Made by a program: the position numbers and the translations under genes
From: Laguncularia racemosa
Taxonomy: Eukaryota; Streptophyta; Magnoliopsida; Myrtales; Combretaceae
DNA length: 64,000 bases
Assembly (NCBI GenBank): GCA_037954665.1
Contig: JBBMOL010000139.1
Span: 1,840,232 to 1,904,231, forward strand
Direction of reading: 5' to 3'
The notes under the pieces: generated by a model
Seen by the model: the letters and a program-made list of their open reading frames with translations, nothing else
Databases searched by the model: none
What the model was told of the DNA's origin: nothing
In this document: positions 1-11,149 of the stretch, piece after piece
Numbering within the stretch: position 1 is the first letter of the stretch
How the letters are laid out: each line of letters starts with the position of its first letter

Positions 1-1052
1 TGGTGTAGGCCGTGCCAGGCGGACGAATATTCACTTCTCGAAATCTACTTGGAAAAGGAAAGATATTTTCGTATCTTGCTAGCAAAAGATCACATGCCAT
101 CCCTCTAACAATATAAATAGAACTAACCCTAGAGGGTGAGGACAATCTTTGTAATCTGGAATCTTTGGATCTTGAAGAACCTTGGATCATCTTGGAGGCA
201 GAGCAGGCAACCGGGTTCATCATGTTTCTACTTTTTATTTTCGTTTTGTTGATGAACATGAGTAGCTAAGCTACTTTTCTAGCCAAAGGGTCATAGATGT
301 TTAATTCCCCACGAATTGTGAGGTCTAATTGACTTGTATTTATTCTACTCTTTGTTTTTGGATATTCATATATCTTTTGAACGTTTTGTCATTATTATCT
401 TTGTTGATTGGTATGAATTAGAGCTCTTCTACTCAATTAGCAAGTTAATATATTGTCAACTAGTACATCAAATCCGTAATTGTTTGATTGTTCTAGTCTC
501 AGTGACACAATAACATGTTTGGTTATAAAATAGATGATCGAATTCATGTTATGGAGGTGTATGATCATGTTTAAATAGGTTATCTTATAATCTACTGGCA
601 TGAATTGGTGGTCTCCCTAGTTTTTAATGCTGTTGGTAGATTAAATCCTAAGCACTTGTCTAGGGTTGTCTAATCGATAAGAGAAATAATCAAAGAGCTT
701 CTCTTGATTATCGAGGAAGTACGGAAAGATAGGTTGTTAGAGCTTGTTAATAACTATAACCAGTTTATCTAGAAATAAGAATAGAAAACATTTGCATCGA
801 TGATCAATTCCTAGAATTAAACTATCTTGATTCCTTTGGCTAGGCTTTTTATCAATATACGATTCTATTATCTTGTTTCAACTTTATTTCGATTCACAAA
901 CAAAACCCCCGTAGTTTTCTTTTCCTCTTTATTCTCTTTGAATAGAAATATATTTAACCAATCCCTATGGATTCGACCCTACTCACCACTATATGCAAAT
1001 CATATAATTGTCTAGGAGTAGGTTTTATTTTTGTTGGATTCGACACCCATCA
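1..1052 (+). repeat. AthI 5' LTR (3' two thirds)
   Basis: Matches 5382-6433 almost base for base (offset 5381) and ends in ...CCCATCA just before the primer-binding site. About 604 bp of its start, including most of the palindrome array, lie left of the window. A TATA-like TATAAATA is at 112-119. The small ORF at 827-1015 lies wholly in the LTR, is repeated in the other copy at 6208-6396, and has no recognisable product. Confidence 0.93.
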
Positions 1053-1057
1053 AATTT

Positions 1058-1075
1058 TGGCGCCGTTGCCGGGGA
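1058..1075 (+). promoter_or_regulatory. AthI primer-binding site (tRNA-Asp)
   Basis: TGGCGCCGTTGCCGGGGA lies five bases after the LTR end. It is complementary to the 3' end of tRNA-Asp, the minus-strand primer typical of Athila-group elements. It fixes the LTR boundary and the element orientation. Confidence 0.9.
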
Positions 1076-1103
1076 TTGGTGTCAAATTTATTTCTATTCT
1101 TGT

Positions 1104-2865
1104 ATGACTCGTTCTTCTCAGACAGGTGAACTAACTTATAATCGGAGATTGAGAAGACTCTAAAGAGGCTGCGACAAGAAGCTAGATCATCCACTAGACT
1201 GAACTTAGCATCGGATTTGTCTGACTCATCCTTTGATTCTGAAAAAGAAGACGATATGGCAAATCCCGAGAGAACATTAAGGGAATTTGCTGCACCGGAT
1301 GTGAATCAACAACCACTTTGTATTCACAATCCCGAACTAGCCGTGGAATTCGAGTTAAAATCTGGGTTGATACATCTGTTACCCACCTTTCATGGTCTTG
1401 AGAATGAAGATCCTCATAAACATTTGAAAGAGTTTCATATAGTGTGTTCGAGTATGAGGCCACAAGGAATAACCGACGATCAAATCAAGCTAAGTGCTTT
1501 TCCATTTTCTTTAAGTACTAAAGCTAAAGATTGGTTGTTTTATTTGCCTCCAGGTTCCATAGCCACTTGGACAGATATGGTGAGACTCTTTTTGGACAAA
1601 TTCTTCCCCGCATCCAGAGCCGCTGGTATAAGAAGAGAAATTTGTGGTATCAAACAAAGGGACACCGAGACTCTTCATGAGTATTGGGAGAGGTTCAAGC
1701 AACTGTGTGCAAGCTATCCACAACATGGGATATCTGAACAACTTCTCATCGAATACTTCTATGAAGGCCTGCTTCTGATGGAAAGGAAGATGATGGATGT
1801 TGTAAGTGGAGGCGCCATAGTAAACAAAACCCCTGGTCAAGCTAGGGAATTGATCTCCATTATGGCCGCCAATTCGCAACAATTTGGGTATAGGCATGAT
1901 ACGTCTTCAAGGAAGGTAAATGAGGTAAGTGTGTCTAACCTTGAACATCAAATTTCTAATCTAACCTCCCATGTGCAGCAGCTAGCTCTTGGAAACACTC
2001 AGCAGGTGAAGGCTTGTGGAATTTGTGCTGCTCCTAATCATCCTACCGACATGTGCCCCACATTGCAAGATGACAATCATGAACACGGCAATGCTGTAGG
2101 AGGATTCCCAGGACAACCACAAAGGACGTATGACCCCTACTCGAATACTTACAATCCTGGATGGAGGGATCATCCTAACTTCCGATATGGCAATAACCCT
2201 CAACATTTCCAACAATTCCAGCCTAAGCCATCACACCAAGTACCCCAAGCTCCTTCCACCTCAGGTATGTCTCTTGAGGATATTGTTAAGTCTTTCGCTG
2301 TTAATACCAAACAATTTCAGGAGGAAACAAAGCAAAGCATTCAAAACTTGGAGAATCAGGTAAGCCAACTTGCTTCTGTTGTAAACAGATTAGAAACTCA
2401 AGGTAAGTTACCTTCTCAGACTATCACAAATCCGAAACAAAGCGTTAATGCAATTACCTTGAGAAGTGGAACATAATTGCAGGGTTTAAATAAGAAAGGA
2501 CACCCATCTACTCTTGAGGAAGAGACCAAGAAAGAGATTTTGACTCCGAGCCAGTAGGACAACCAGATTAGCAAGTCTCTAGTTGAGCTATCAAAGGTCA
2601 CATTGATACCACCTCCTTTCCCCTCCAGATTGGCGAAATCCAAGAATGAAGCGGAAGAAAAAGAGATTCTGGAAACTTTTCACAAAGTTGAGGTAAATAT
2701 TCCTTTGCTTGATGCAATTAAGCAAATACCGCGCTATGCTAGATTTCTCAAAGACTTGTGCACTAACAAAAGGAAGCTGAAAGGCAATGAAAAGATTAGT
2801 GTGAGTGAAAATGTTTCAGCTATTATTCAGAAGAAGCTTCCTCTTAAATGTAAGGATCCAGGTAT
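1104..2865 (+). pseudogene. gag: Athila-like Gag with Gag-protease linker, broken
   Basis: Gag forms the virus-like particle and binds element RNA. The best start is the ATG at 1104 (MTRSSQ...), but a one-base frameshift near 1160 separates it from the long frame, whose first in-frame ATG is 1256. The conserved capsid region follows, with motifs such as HLLPTFHGLENEDPHKHL, FPASRAAGIRREICGI and YFYEGLL. A cysteine motif (CGICAAPNHPTDMC) stands where the zinc knuckle is expected. The frame has a TAA at 2474-2476 and a TAG near 2555, both one C-to-T change from glutamine codons, then continues through the linker (PPPFPSRL, LKDLCTNKRKL) until a one-base deletion near 2866. It is a near-complete but non-functional gag, otherwise similar to coding-competent Athila Gags. 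Confidence 0.85.
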
Positions 2866-3369
2866 GTTACTATTCCTTGCAAAATAGGTAATCTTGGAAT
2901 CGCTAAAGCTATGTGTGATCTAGGAGCTTCTATCAATGTCATGCCTTTGTCTGTTTATCAACGTTTAAATGTTGGTCCTTTGAAGGAAACGGGTGTTATT
3001 GTTCAACTTGCTGACAGGTCCAATGTTTATCCTGAGGGAGTTCTAGAGGATGTTTTAGTTCTAGTCAATGGGTTGGTTTTTCCTGCTGATTTTTATGTGC
3101 TTGACATGGACGATAGTGATTCTCATACTTCATCACTGATATTATTAGGGTGACCATTCCTTAAGACTTCTAAAACAAAAATTGATGTAAATGATGGCAC
3201 CCTCACTATGGAATTTGATGGTGAAGTGATTAAATTTAACATTTATGATGCCATGAAACATCCTAGCGATATCTCCACTGTTTTTGTTGCGGATGTTATT
3301 AAACCATCACCACAGGCACCAAAGCTGAAATCAAAATGCTTATCCGAACATCTAGCCAGGAACGTCTAG
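2866..3369 (+). pseudogene. Athila-like aspartic protease fragment, fused to the post-pol region
   Basis: The retroviral-type protease cleaves Gag-Pol. Visible motifs are the active site in CDLGASINVMP, LADRSNVYPEGVLEDVLV and the flap/C-terminal ILLG. A TGA at 3151-3153 replaces the Arg of the usual LGRPF (CGA to TGA). After the stop the frame continues (KTKIDVNDGTLTMEFDGE) to a TAG at 3367. Where RT should begin, the sequence enters the post-pol spacer instead, so about 3 kb of RT-RNase H-integrase expected for the family is gone. The deletion edge lies around 3300-3340. Confidence 0.8.
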
Positions 3370-4762
3370 CTAAAGACGTTAAAGAAAGACGTTTCATGGG
3401 AGGCAACCCATGTCAAAAAATTAAAAAAAAAATTAAAAAAATAAAAAAATAAAAATTTCAATTTTAGTTTTGTTTTGCTTTAGTTTTGTTTTGTTTTAGT
3501 TTTGTTTGATTTTAGTGTTGTCTTGATCTCTTTGGATTAGCTGCAGCAAGGATACATATCATTAGATGACACTTTCCAGAGCTTAAGGGGAGAACTCCAA
3601 TACTAGGGAAGTACCAGTATTTCCTTTCTCTTATTCTCTAATGTTCCTTGAGTTGTTAATTCCTCTTCAATTGTGCTGAATTAGGAACAGTGAGGACATT
3701 GTTCAAGCTAAGTGTGGGGGAGAGGATAATAAAATATAGAGAATAGAGAATTGACCCATACTTTGAATGTTTGTCCTAAAGCAATTTTAAGCAAATTTTT
3801 TTCAACATTATCATGAAATCTAGATATTGTACTAAATGTTGTAATAAGCATCTACAAAATGTGAAATTGACTTGTTTAAATGCTTTACTCACCCACTGCT
3901 GTGATTAGAATACTTGGTTAAAAATTAAGTAGTGAAATCTTTAAGAAACAAATTTACCTTGTATTTAGCTTTAGAATTGGAAGTCTAAGAGTAAGTCGAG
4001 TCCTTAAGTGAAAAATAAACAAGTTTACTTCTAGGTTATATTAGTTACTATATACTCTTTGAAGTTGTTTGTAAAGCAATCATAACACTTAAAAAAAGAA
4101 GAAGAAGAAGAAACAAATCAAGCATAGCCATTACTCCAATGATTCAATTAATTGAGTTAGGAGTATTCAAACTTGAATGCTAGAGTGAGGAAGAGTCCGT
4201 AGGGGTATCTCAAAACCCGGTCACTTGAGTGACGAGCTCAGGATGTGCCGACTCAATGAACTCACTATAACGATAAGGGAGAAAAGGCGAAAGTTCATGA
4301 AAAGAAGCGGGCAAAAACCCGTCAAAATAGATGCTTGAATAGATCAAAAGAACATGAATGTAAACATTCATTGAATAAAACAAGACGTATAAAAGGGAGA
4401 ATATCTAGCAAAGAGCTTATACCATATGCTTTTACTTTATGCTGCAAGAATTATAAGTTTGCTAATATCCAATGAAGTTTAATTGGGTGTTTTTCCTTAG
4501 TGGATTAAGTATTTACTTTTGGAATAAAAATTCTTTTGCTAAACATGAGGATTAAAGTTTGTTTTGTTTAGATTAGCTATTAAATTTTGTCCATGGTAAT
4601 TTGATCACAGGAAACCAGTTTGGTTGAAGTAGTAGACATTAAAACTACAAGTCATGGATTACAAATGAATAGATGCATGGAATGAGGAAAAGAAAGTTTG
4701 TATAATCTATGACAGATTTCTCAATTAATTTGATGCAATTGCTTGAGGACAAGCAAGAGTTT
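3370..4762 (+). other. AthI 3' non-coding region
   Basis: No coding ORF is seen, and the env-position ORF of AthII is absent. It contains the family landmark GGGAGGCAACCCA just downstream of the protease remnant, an A-rich run at 3418-3460, an internal purine tract (AAGTGTGGGGGAGAGG near 3709), a short GAA run near 4097, and a block near 4190-4250 about a 'reached ... gacgagctcagga' phrase that recurs in the AthII 3' region. Confidence 0.6.
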
Positions 4763-4777
4763 AAGTGTAGGGGAATT
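4763..4777 (+). promoter_or_regulatory. AthI polypurine tract
   Basis: AAGTGTAGGGGAATT directly precedes the LTR start TGATAGAG. This is the expected primer for plus-strand synthesis. AthII has the same layout (AAGTGTGGGGGAGTT before TGATAAG). Confidence 0.8.
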
Positions 4778-4984
4778 TGATAGAGCCATTTTATATTCAA
4801 TCTTTATAGTATAAATTGTGTTAAATTATTATTGATTTTATAGAAATCATAAGGAAATGGTACTTAATTCTATTATGGTGATAAATTAGGTTAAATGGAG
4901 TCAAGGGTGCCAATTCAAGTAAATTAGAGAAGTCATCTACAACTTGGTTCAAAGACAAGGATTTACACCGCCGGAGGGAAGTAC

Positions 4985-5400
4985 ATGGGCATGTAATTGA
5001 AGTATATAGCCGTGTACTTAGTTTTGAATCAACAGGAAGATACACGGTTGAAGTACACGGCCGTGTATCTTCCTAGGGGGAAGCACGGTTTGAGGCACGG
5101 CCATGGTGAAAACCGTGTTAAATACTGGACAAGAAGGCGGAAATGTGGACTTTCAACAGAGAGAGACACCGCTCATGATCTGGCCGCAGGAGAAACCGTG
5201 CTTGAAGCCGTGGTGGAACCCGTGGTGGAAGCTAGACGTGCCAAGGAGAAGAAATTGTGGAACTTTGACAGAGGAAGACACGGCCTAGGATCTAGCCGTG
5301 GTGTAGGCCATGGTATACACTGGACAAGGATGACGACTTGTTGATTATGCACAGAGGAAGGCACGGTTGGAAATCTAGCCGTGGTGTAGGCCGTGCCAGG
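4985..5400 (+). repeat. CACGGCCGTG-type imperfect palindrome array in AthI U3
   Basis: Many spaced copies of CACGG and CCGTG half sites occur, often joined as palindromes (for example ACACGGCCGTGT near 5057). The block ends about 90 bp upstream of the TATA box. Similar blocks occupy the same position in LTRs of other families in the window. The ORFs over this block are by-products of the repeat. Confidence 0.75.
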
Positions 5401-5492
5401 CGGACGAATATTCACTTCTCGAAATCTACTTGGAAAAGGAAAGATATTTTTGTATCTTGCTAGCAAAAGATCACATGCCATCCCTCTAACAA

Positions 5493-5500
5493 TATAAATA
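5493..5500 (+). promoter_or_regulatory. AthI LTR TATA box
   Basis: TATAAATA in an ACAATATAAATAGAA context, also present at 112-119 in the 5' LTR and inverted at 56168-56175 in solo LTR-2. It is the best core-promoter candidate of this LTR family. Confidence 0.6.
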
Positions 5501-6435
5501 GAACTAACCCTAGAGGGTGAGGACAATCTTTGTAATCTGGAATCTTTGGATCTTGAAGAACCTTGGATCATCTTGGAGGCAGAGCAGGCAACCGGGTTCA
5601 TCATGTTTCTACTTTTTATTTTTGTTTTGTTGATGAACATGAGTAGCTAAGCTACTTTTCTAGCCAAAGGGTCATAGATGTTTAATTCTCTACGAATTGT
5701 GAGGTCTAATTGACTTGTATTTATTCTACTATTTGTTTTTGGTTATTCATATATCTTCTGAATGTTTTGTCATTATTATCTTTGTTGGTTGGTATGAATT
5801 AGAGCTCTTCTACTCAATTAGCAAGTTAATATATTGTCAACTAGTACGTCAAATTCGTAATTGTTTGATTGTTCTAGTCTCAGTGACACAATAACATGTT
5901 TGGTTATAAAATAGATGATCGAATTCATGTTATGGAGGTGTATGATCATGTTTAAATAGGTTATCTTATAATCTACTGGCATGAATTGGTGGTCTCTCTA
6001 GTTTTTAATACTGTTGGTAGATTAAATCCTAAGCGCTTGTCTAGGGTTGTCTAATCGATAAGAGAAATAATCAAAGAGCTTCTCTTGATTATTGAGGAAG
6101 TACGGAAAGATAGGTTGCTAGAGCTTGTTAATAACCAGAACCAGTTTATCTAGAAATAAGAATAGAAAACATTTGCATCGATGATCAATTCCTAGAATTA
6201 AACTATCTTGATTCCTTTGGCTAGGCTTTTTATCAATATACGATTCTATTATCTTGTTTCAACTTTATTTCGATTCACAAACAAAACCCCCCTAGTTTTC
6301 TTTTCCTCTTTATTCTCTTTGAATAGAAATAAATTTAACCAATCCCTGTGGATTCGACCCTACTCACCACTATATGCAAATCATATAATTGTCTAGGAGT
6401 AGGTTTTATTTTTGTTGGATTCGACACCCATCACC

Positions 6436-7485
6436 CGCAAGATTTTGGAATCCGGATTTTATTGGCCAACTATATTCATAGATTCCTTCTATTTTGTGAA
6501 GACTTATGACAGGTGCCAACGTGTGGGGAATATGTCCAAACGTGATGAGATGCCCCATAATTTCATATTGGAGTGTGAGATCTTCGATGTGTTGGGAATT
6601 GATTTCATGGGACCCTTCTTCAATTCTTTTGGGAATAAGTATATTCTCGTGGTGGTGAATTATGTGTCTAAATGGGTAAAGGCCCAAGCTTTGCCCACTA
6701 ATGATGCTAGAGTAGTGGTGAAGTTCTTGAAGAAACTTTTCTCTAGGTTTGGAGCACCACGAGCTTTAATTAGTGATAGGCGAACACATTTCTGTAATGT
6801 GTAATTGGAGAAAGTGCTGAATCGATATGGTGTCACCCATAGATTAGCAACCCCCTATCACCCTCAAACGAGTGGTCAAGTAGAAGTTTCAAACCGTGAA
6901 TTGAAAAGGATTTTAGAAAAGACAGTGGAGCATCACCGAAGGGATTGGTCGGAAAAATTAGACAATGCATTGTGGGCCTATAGGACAGCCTTCAAAACTC
7001 CCTTAGGCACCACTTGATACCGACTAGTTTTTGGGAAAGCTTGCCACCTACCAATGGAGCTAGAACATAGAGCTTTTTGGGCTTTGCGTACTCTTAACAT
7101 AGATTTAGAGGCCGTTGGTAGGAAGAGGAAGTTTCAGCTGAATGAACTTGATGAATGGCGTGCAATAGCTTACGACAACATGCGAGTTTATAAGGAGAAG
7201 ATGAAGAGGTATCATGATATGCAGATTCATCATCCGAAACAATTCTATGAGGGAGATCATGTTCTCTTATTTAATTCGCGACTGAAACTTTTCCTGGGCA
7301 AGTTGAGATTGAAGTGGTCTGGGCCATTTAAAGTGGTAAAAGCCTCTCCTCATGGAGCGGTGGAATTGGAACATCCGAATGGACATACCTTCAAGGTAAA
7401 TGGGCAACGATTGAAGTTGTACTTCGGGACTCAGGGGGAAAAAGAGGGCCAAGAGGAGTTTAGACTCCACCCTCTTGTGAATTGA
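6436..7485 (+). pseudogene. Athila-like integrase, C-terminal 350 codons, two in-frame stops
   Basis: Integrase inserts the cDNA into chromatin. The frame starts inside the N-terminal zinc domain (RKILESGFYWPTIF, then DRCQR) and runs through the catalytic core with the D,D,E triad visible in GIDFMGPF, ALISDR and GQVEVSNREL. The C-terminal domain follows (HVLLFNSRLKLF, KLRLKWSGPF). TAA at 6802 and TGA at 7015 interrupt an otherwise single frame ending at 7485. The N-terminal histidines lie upstream of the AthI insertion and outside the window. A post-pol landmark GGGAGGCAACCCA follows near 7540. Confidence 0.88.
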
Positions 7486-8553
7486 TCAGATGTAATCTCA
7501 GTCCGTCGAGCAAATGACATTAACCAAAAGCGCTTGATGGGAGGCAACCCATGCATTTCTTTAGGTGAGTTTTTCTCTCTTTAATCCATTCAATTATTCT
7601 CTATTATTTTTTGCATTAACTTGGCAGAAAATTCCGTCTTTTGCGGATCTAATGCATGAAGGGAGAGTGAGGCATGCAAAAAGGAGGTAAGTTGAACATT
7701 TTACAAGTTTCATGGGAATATACGGCCGTGTATGAAAAAAAAAAAATCCATAGAATGATACACGCCCATGACATACGGCCGTGTACCATGGGCGTATGTC
7801 TAAGAGAAACTACACGGGCGAACACACTCCCGTGTAGTTGACCGTGTATTTGAGTTTATTAAAAAAAAAAAAACACGGACACATGGTTGTATATATAGCC
7901 ATGTGTCAGACCGTGCCTTTCTAGCACGATCGGTTCTTTTATTTCGAAACCCTCCGATTTTTATTTTCATTTTCAACTATCCTCTCCATATCAATTCACT
8001 CTTTCTCTATCCTCTATTTCATGTATTCTAGGATCCATTTCAGGCAGTAAAGGTAAGATTTCTCCCTCGATTCTTCTTCAATATGCAATTTTTCCTCCAT
8101 TCAGTTAAGTTTTTTGGATTACATAGCACTTCATGCATGATTTCGAGGGTAATTCGAGTTTTCTCAAGGGGCTTTTGCATCTTTCGGTTGATTCTTTCCT
8201 AGTATTGATCTTTTCTCATGTTTTTACTTATTTATACTAGGATTCAAGACGTATTTTGCACAATTTCCTTGTTTACCTTAAAACCTAGGTTTTTTATTCT
8301 CGTTTTGCGAATTTTTGTGGAACCTAGGTTGTTATTAGGTTACATGGTGGGTGGTTATTAGCTTATTATCGATGATTTTGTGCAAAATAGTTTTTACACG
8401 GCCGTTTCCTTGGGTGTGTAGTTTTGAATGGTGAAGGGAAGCGTTTCTACGAAAGACATGCCTGTGCATGTGACAATATACGGGTGTGTGTTTAATTATT
8501 GGATTCTTTTTGCTCTTCTTCCTCTGATTTTAGTCCGTATTCCCTCATGCATG
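7486..8553 (+). other. AthII pol-to-env spacer
   Basis: Non-coding interval holding GGGAGGCAACCCA, a palindrome array with a TATA-like site (7716-7925), two A runs (near 7736 and 7861) and a pyrimidine-rich stretch. It ends at the target site of solo LTR-1. No coding ORF is convincing. Confidence 0.6.
7716..7925 (+). repeat. Internal CACGGCCGTG-type array with TATA-like site, upstream of the env-position ORF
   Basis: Imperfect palindromes such as TACGGCCGTGTA and ACACGGGCG/CCGTGTAG alternate over about 200 bp. TATATATAG at 7890-7898 sits within the last repeats. The layout copies the U3 of the LTRs here but lies between pol and the env-like ORF, so it may be an internal promoter for that ORF. 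That role is inference. Confidence 0.55.
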
Positions 8554-8558
8554 TCCAT

Positions 8559-9785
8559 TAATAGGAATCAAAATTCGACAAGACCTATCATTAGGGCAAA
8601 AACTAAAGGAATTCGAATTTTGGCAATGAGGGCCCATTTTGAACAGATCGACCCCGGAATTATTTATATATTAACCTCTTTTCTGTTGTTCTTATATTGT
8701 GTTTCCCAACATTCACACTTATCATATTTTATAGGGCAATGGACAAACTCCCTTAGACTCAGGTTGTGGGTTATCCAGGACTAACCTGAACCTGTGATGA
8801 GTTGGGTCGATGGATCCTATAGAAGACCGGCATCTTGAAGACCATTTCTTCCATATATTTCTTTTTTTATGAACTATTTTGGTTTTATTTTGGTTATGGG
8901 AAACTTTTATTTCCTTGTAATTTTCATTTAGGGTTAGCCACCTTAAAAGTGGCAAACTTGTAATTTTGATCACTTTTTAACCCTAGGAGTAGCAAGTATA
9001 AATACTTGCTTAAGAGAGGGTTTGAGGAAGCCATATTTTTTAGAATTGAGAGTTCATATTCACGTGAGAATTAGGGTTCCTAATTGTCATTAGACTCTTA
9101 TCAATTTCAATCCCAAGAGTTGAAATTATGGCAAGTGCAACACCTTGAAATTATGAGTTGTATCAATTTCATTTTATTGTGATTTCTTTTCTTCTCTAGT
9201 GTGTCATATCTAGGGTTGAATTGAGATAGTTCTTAGATAGATTTTCTTTTAATTGTTGTCGAATTCTTGTGTTTAATTAAGGTCCCTTGCAATTGAATTC
9301 GAATCATCATTGAGAATTCCCTTGAAAACGTGATTTTCACTAGTGGAAAGGAGTCCTTGGAATTGAGGTTTTCTTTTGAATTTTTGGATTATTTTCATGG
9401 GATTATATCTGATTAGGGTGTTATTAGAAGAGATTATCATTGTGGCATTACAATTGTAACATTGAGCATTTGGAATTCATTACATCTTCACTAGGGTTCA
9501 TGTGAATTTTACCCCTTGTGAAGCCGGTTTGTTGTTGACTTGAGATTGCTTTTTCTTGAGTCTTTTAATCGTGCTTGTAAGTGGAATTAGGCACATCATC
9601 TTTTTGGTATCAGAGCTATATCATATTTGGATTTAAGATTAAACACATCCTAATTGAAGAACATTGGTTATAAACATTGGAAATTGATGCCATTATTCAA
9701 GAGATTGAGACTAGTTTGATTGACATTTTTTGATTGTCTTTCAAATTGGTTTTGTATGTGCTTATTCTTGGTTTTAGGCACATCA
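8559..9785 (+). mobile_element. Solo LTR-1 (A family) with TSD TCCAT
   Basis: This 1,227-bp LTR matches both LTRs of element A and is flanked by identical TCCAT copies (8554-8558 and 9786-9790). The first bases read TAATAGG rather than the family TGATAGG. It carries the inverted repeat GCAAGTAT-AA-ATACTTGC around TATAAATA (8992-9009) and the open LTR-encoded tail (RPIIRAKTK...). Its last 187 bp (9599-9785) begin with a PBS-like TGGTATCAGAGC followed by leader-like sequence and a second copy of the LTR terminus, as in the A 3' LTR. Loss of the rest by LTR-LTR recombination is the usual origin. Confidence 0.9.
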
Positions 9786-9892
9786 TCCATTCCTCATCAT
9801 TATTACAACTTAATACATATATAAAAAAAATGAATTATCGCATAATAAGTTGTAATGGAAGTTATGAGCATTTTCTTTATTTTCTTGTTCAA

Positions 9893-11149
9893 ATGACTCG
9901 CAAGAAGACAGTAGCACAAAAGAGAAAAAGATCAAATGAAGCAAGTAGTAGTAGGGGAGCATCTCATTATCCGGTTGGCTTGAGACAAGAGCACAAACCC
10001 ATCTGCGACGAGTTCAAAAACTCGAAAATTATTCGACCCAACGTCGTGATTGATTGGGAAGTGTTAGAACGTTTTGGTATTAGGGATGCATGTGAGAAGC
10101 TTCTTCAAGATCAAGCCTGGCGGAATCTTTTTGCCATTGAGGATAAGATTTATAAGGAGATCACACTCACTTTTATCTCTACTTTTACCATCCGGAATGG
10201 CATTAGCGCAGGGTTGGACAATGAGGTAGAATTTTTGGCCATGGGAGATTATTGGCGATATTCTATGACAGGCTTCATTGCGATAATGGATCTTTATGAT
10301 CCTCCTTTCCTCTAGAGCCAAGAATTCCACCAACTCCCTATGTCATTTCCTCGAGTATTTTGACCTAGCGATTTTTGGGGCAAGTTGGGTAGACTATCAT
10401 ATAACGCTTCTGCTACGAAGGGATTTTCCTTTAGTCAGCTGTCTTACCAGGTACTGCACTACATTTTTGCTCGCTCCACCACGGGCCGCACGGATTCTGA
10501 GGGTGTGGTGAACGCCCGCGATGTCTTTCAATTATGGAGCATGGATTCTCACACTAGGCTGAATGTAAGGGTATTCGCTGCATTTTGCATACTCCGCCAA
10601 TCTGAGGCTGGGAGATTAAGTGTCTTCATAGGAGCATGGATAACACGTATTTTGAGGAACTTAGAGTTATTTCCCATTCGGGAACCCGGTGATTGTGTGG
10701 GACAGTCAGTGCGCTTAACAGATGGGCCTATTATCAACTGGGGGCATAGGGTTCCACAACGGGAGAAAGCTAGGGATGAGTTTGCTGAATTAGAAGGAGA
10801 TCCTATTCCTGAGGGGTAAGAGGAGGCTAAGATTCAAGAGGATGAGCTACCGAAACTAAGAGCAAGGAGGTCATCAACTGAGCTTCTTCGGGAATTATCT
10901 ACTAAGGTTCAATCCATGCAGGAGGAGCAACAGAGGATGATGAAGAAGCATAACAGGTTAAAACGGTTCCTTCGGAACGGTTTTACCAAGTTGGGTGAGA
11001 CGCTTGGGATAGACTTCGCGTCTTGCAGCTGTTCTAGCGATGAGGACGTCCGGGTCGATCTACATACACGAGTCCCAGGTTCTTCTCTTCGATAGGAAGA
11101 AGGCGGACATCGAGATGATTTGGATAATGGGGATGAGGATGAAGGATAA
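9893..11149 (+). pseudogene. Athila env-position ORF (function unknown), four in-frame stops
   Basis: A single frame of 419 codons runs from ATG 9893 to TAA 11147-11149 with internal stops at 10313, 10361, 10817 and about 11092 and no frameshift. The N-terminus is basic (MTRKKTVAQKRKRSNEASSS). The middle contains LHYIFARSTTGRTDSEGVVN and a following RDVFQLWSM, a segment I recognise from the third ORF of Athila-group elements, which lies where an envelope gene would be. The C-terminus is charged, with a probable coiled coil (TKVQSMQEEQQRMMKK) and an acidic tail. I see no clear signal peptide or transmembrane helix, so an envelope function is not supported here. Confidence 0.7.

Larger units (their letters stand above)
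1..6433 (+). mobile_element. AthI: Athila-like LTR retrotransposon, gag-protease only (5' end outside window)
   Basis: Two direct LTR copies (1-1052, cut by the window edge, and 4778-6433) bracket a 3.7-kb interior with a tRNA-Asp primer-binding site, a gag gene, a protease remnant and a polypurine tract. RT, RNase H and integrase are absent: the reading frame passes from protease straight into the post-pol region marked by GGGAGGCAACCCA. By eye the two LTRs differ at about 20 of 1,050 positions, so the insertion is fairly young. It sits in the integrase gene of AthII, whose frame resumes at 6436. The 5-bp duplication cannot be checked because the left flank is missing. It is non-autonomous by content; a one-off deletion in this copy is the alternative. 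Confidence 0.9.
4778..6433 (+). repeat. AthI 3' LTR
   Basis: A 1,656-bp LTR from TGATAGAG to CCCATCA. The start is confirmed by solo LTR-2 (55227-56966), which begins identically in reverse orientation. It contains the palindrome array (about 4985-5400), a TATA box, and a unique 3' part ending in the conserved GGATTCGACACCCATCA. The target gene frame resumes directly after it. Confidence 0.93.

Noticed and set aside
827..1015. ORF repeated in both AthI LTRs considered as an LTR-encoded peptide
   Set aside because: Unlike the A/B tail it does not join an upstream gene, and the corresponding frame in solo LTR-2 is not evidently kept; no coding evidence.
5103..5640. Overlapping ORFs on both strands in the AthI 3' LTR
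   Set aside because: They cover the palindrome array and LTR body; no homology, and the solo LTR copy does not keep the same frames.
9893..11149. Env-position ORF of AthII considered as a true envelope gene
   Set aside because: No visible signal peptide or transmembrane helix, and an acidic coiled-coil C-terminus; only its position suggests an envelope.
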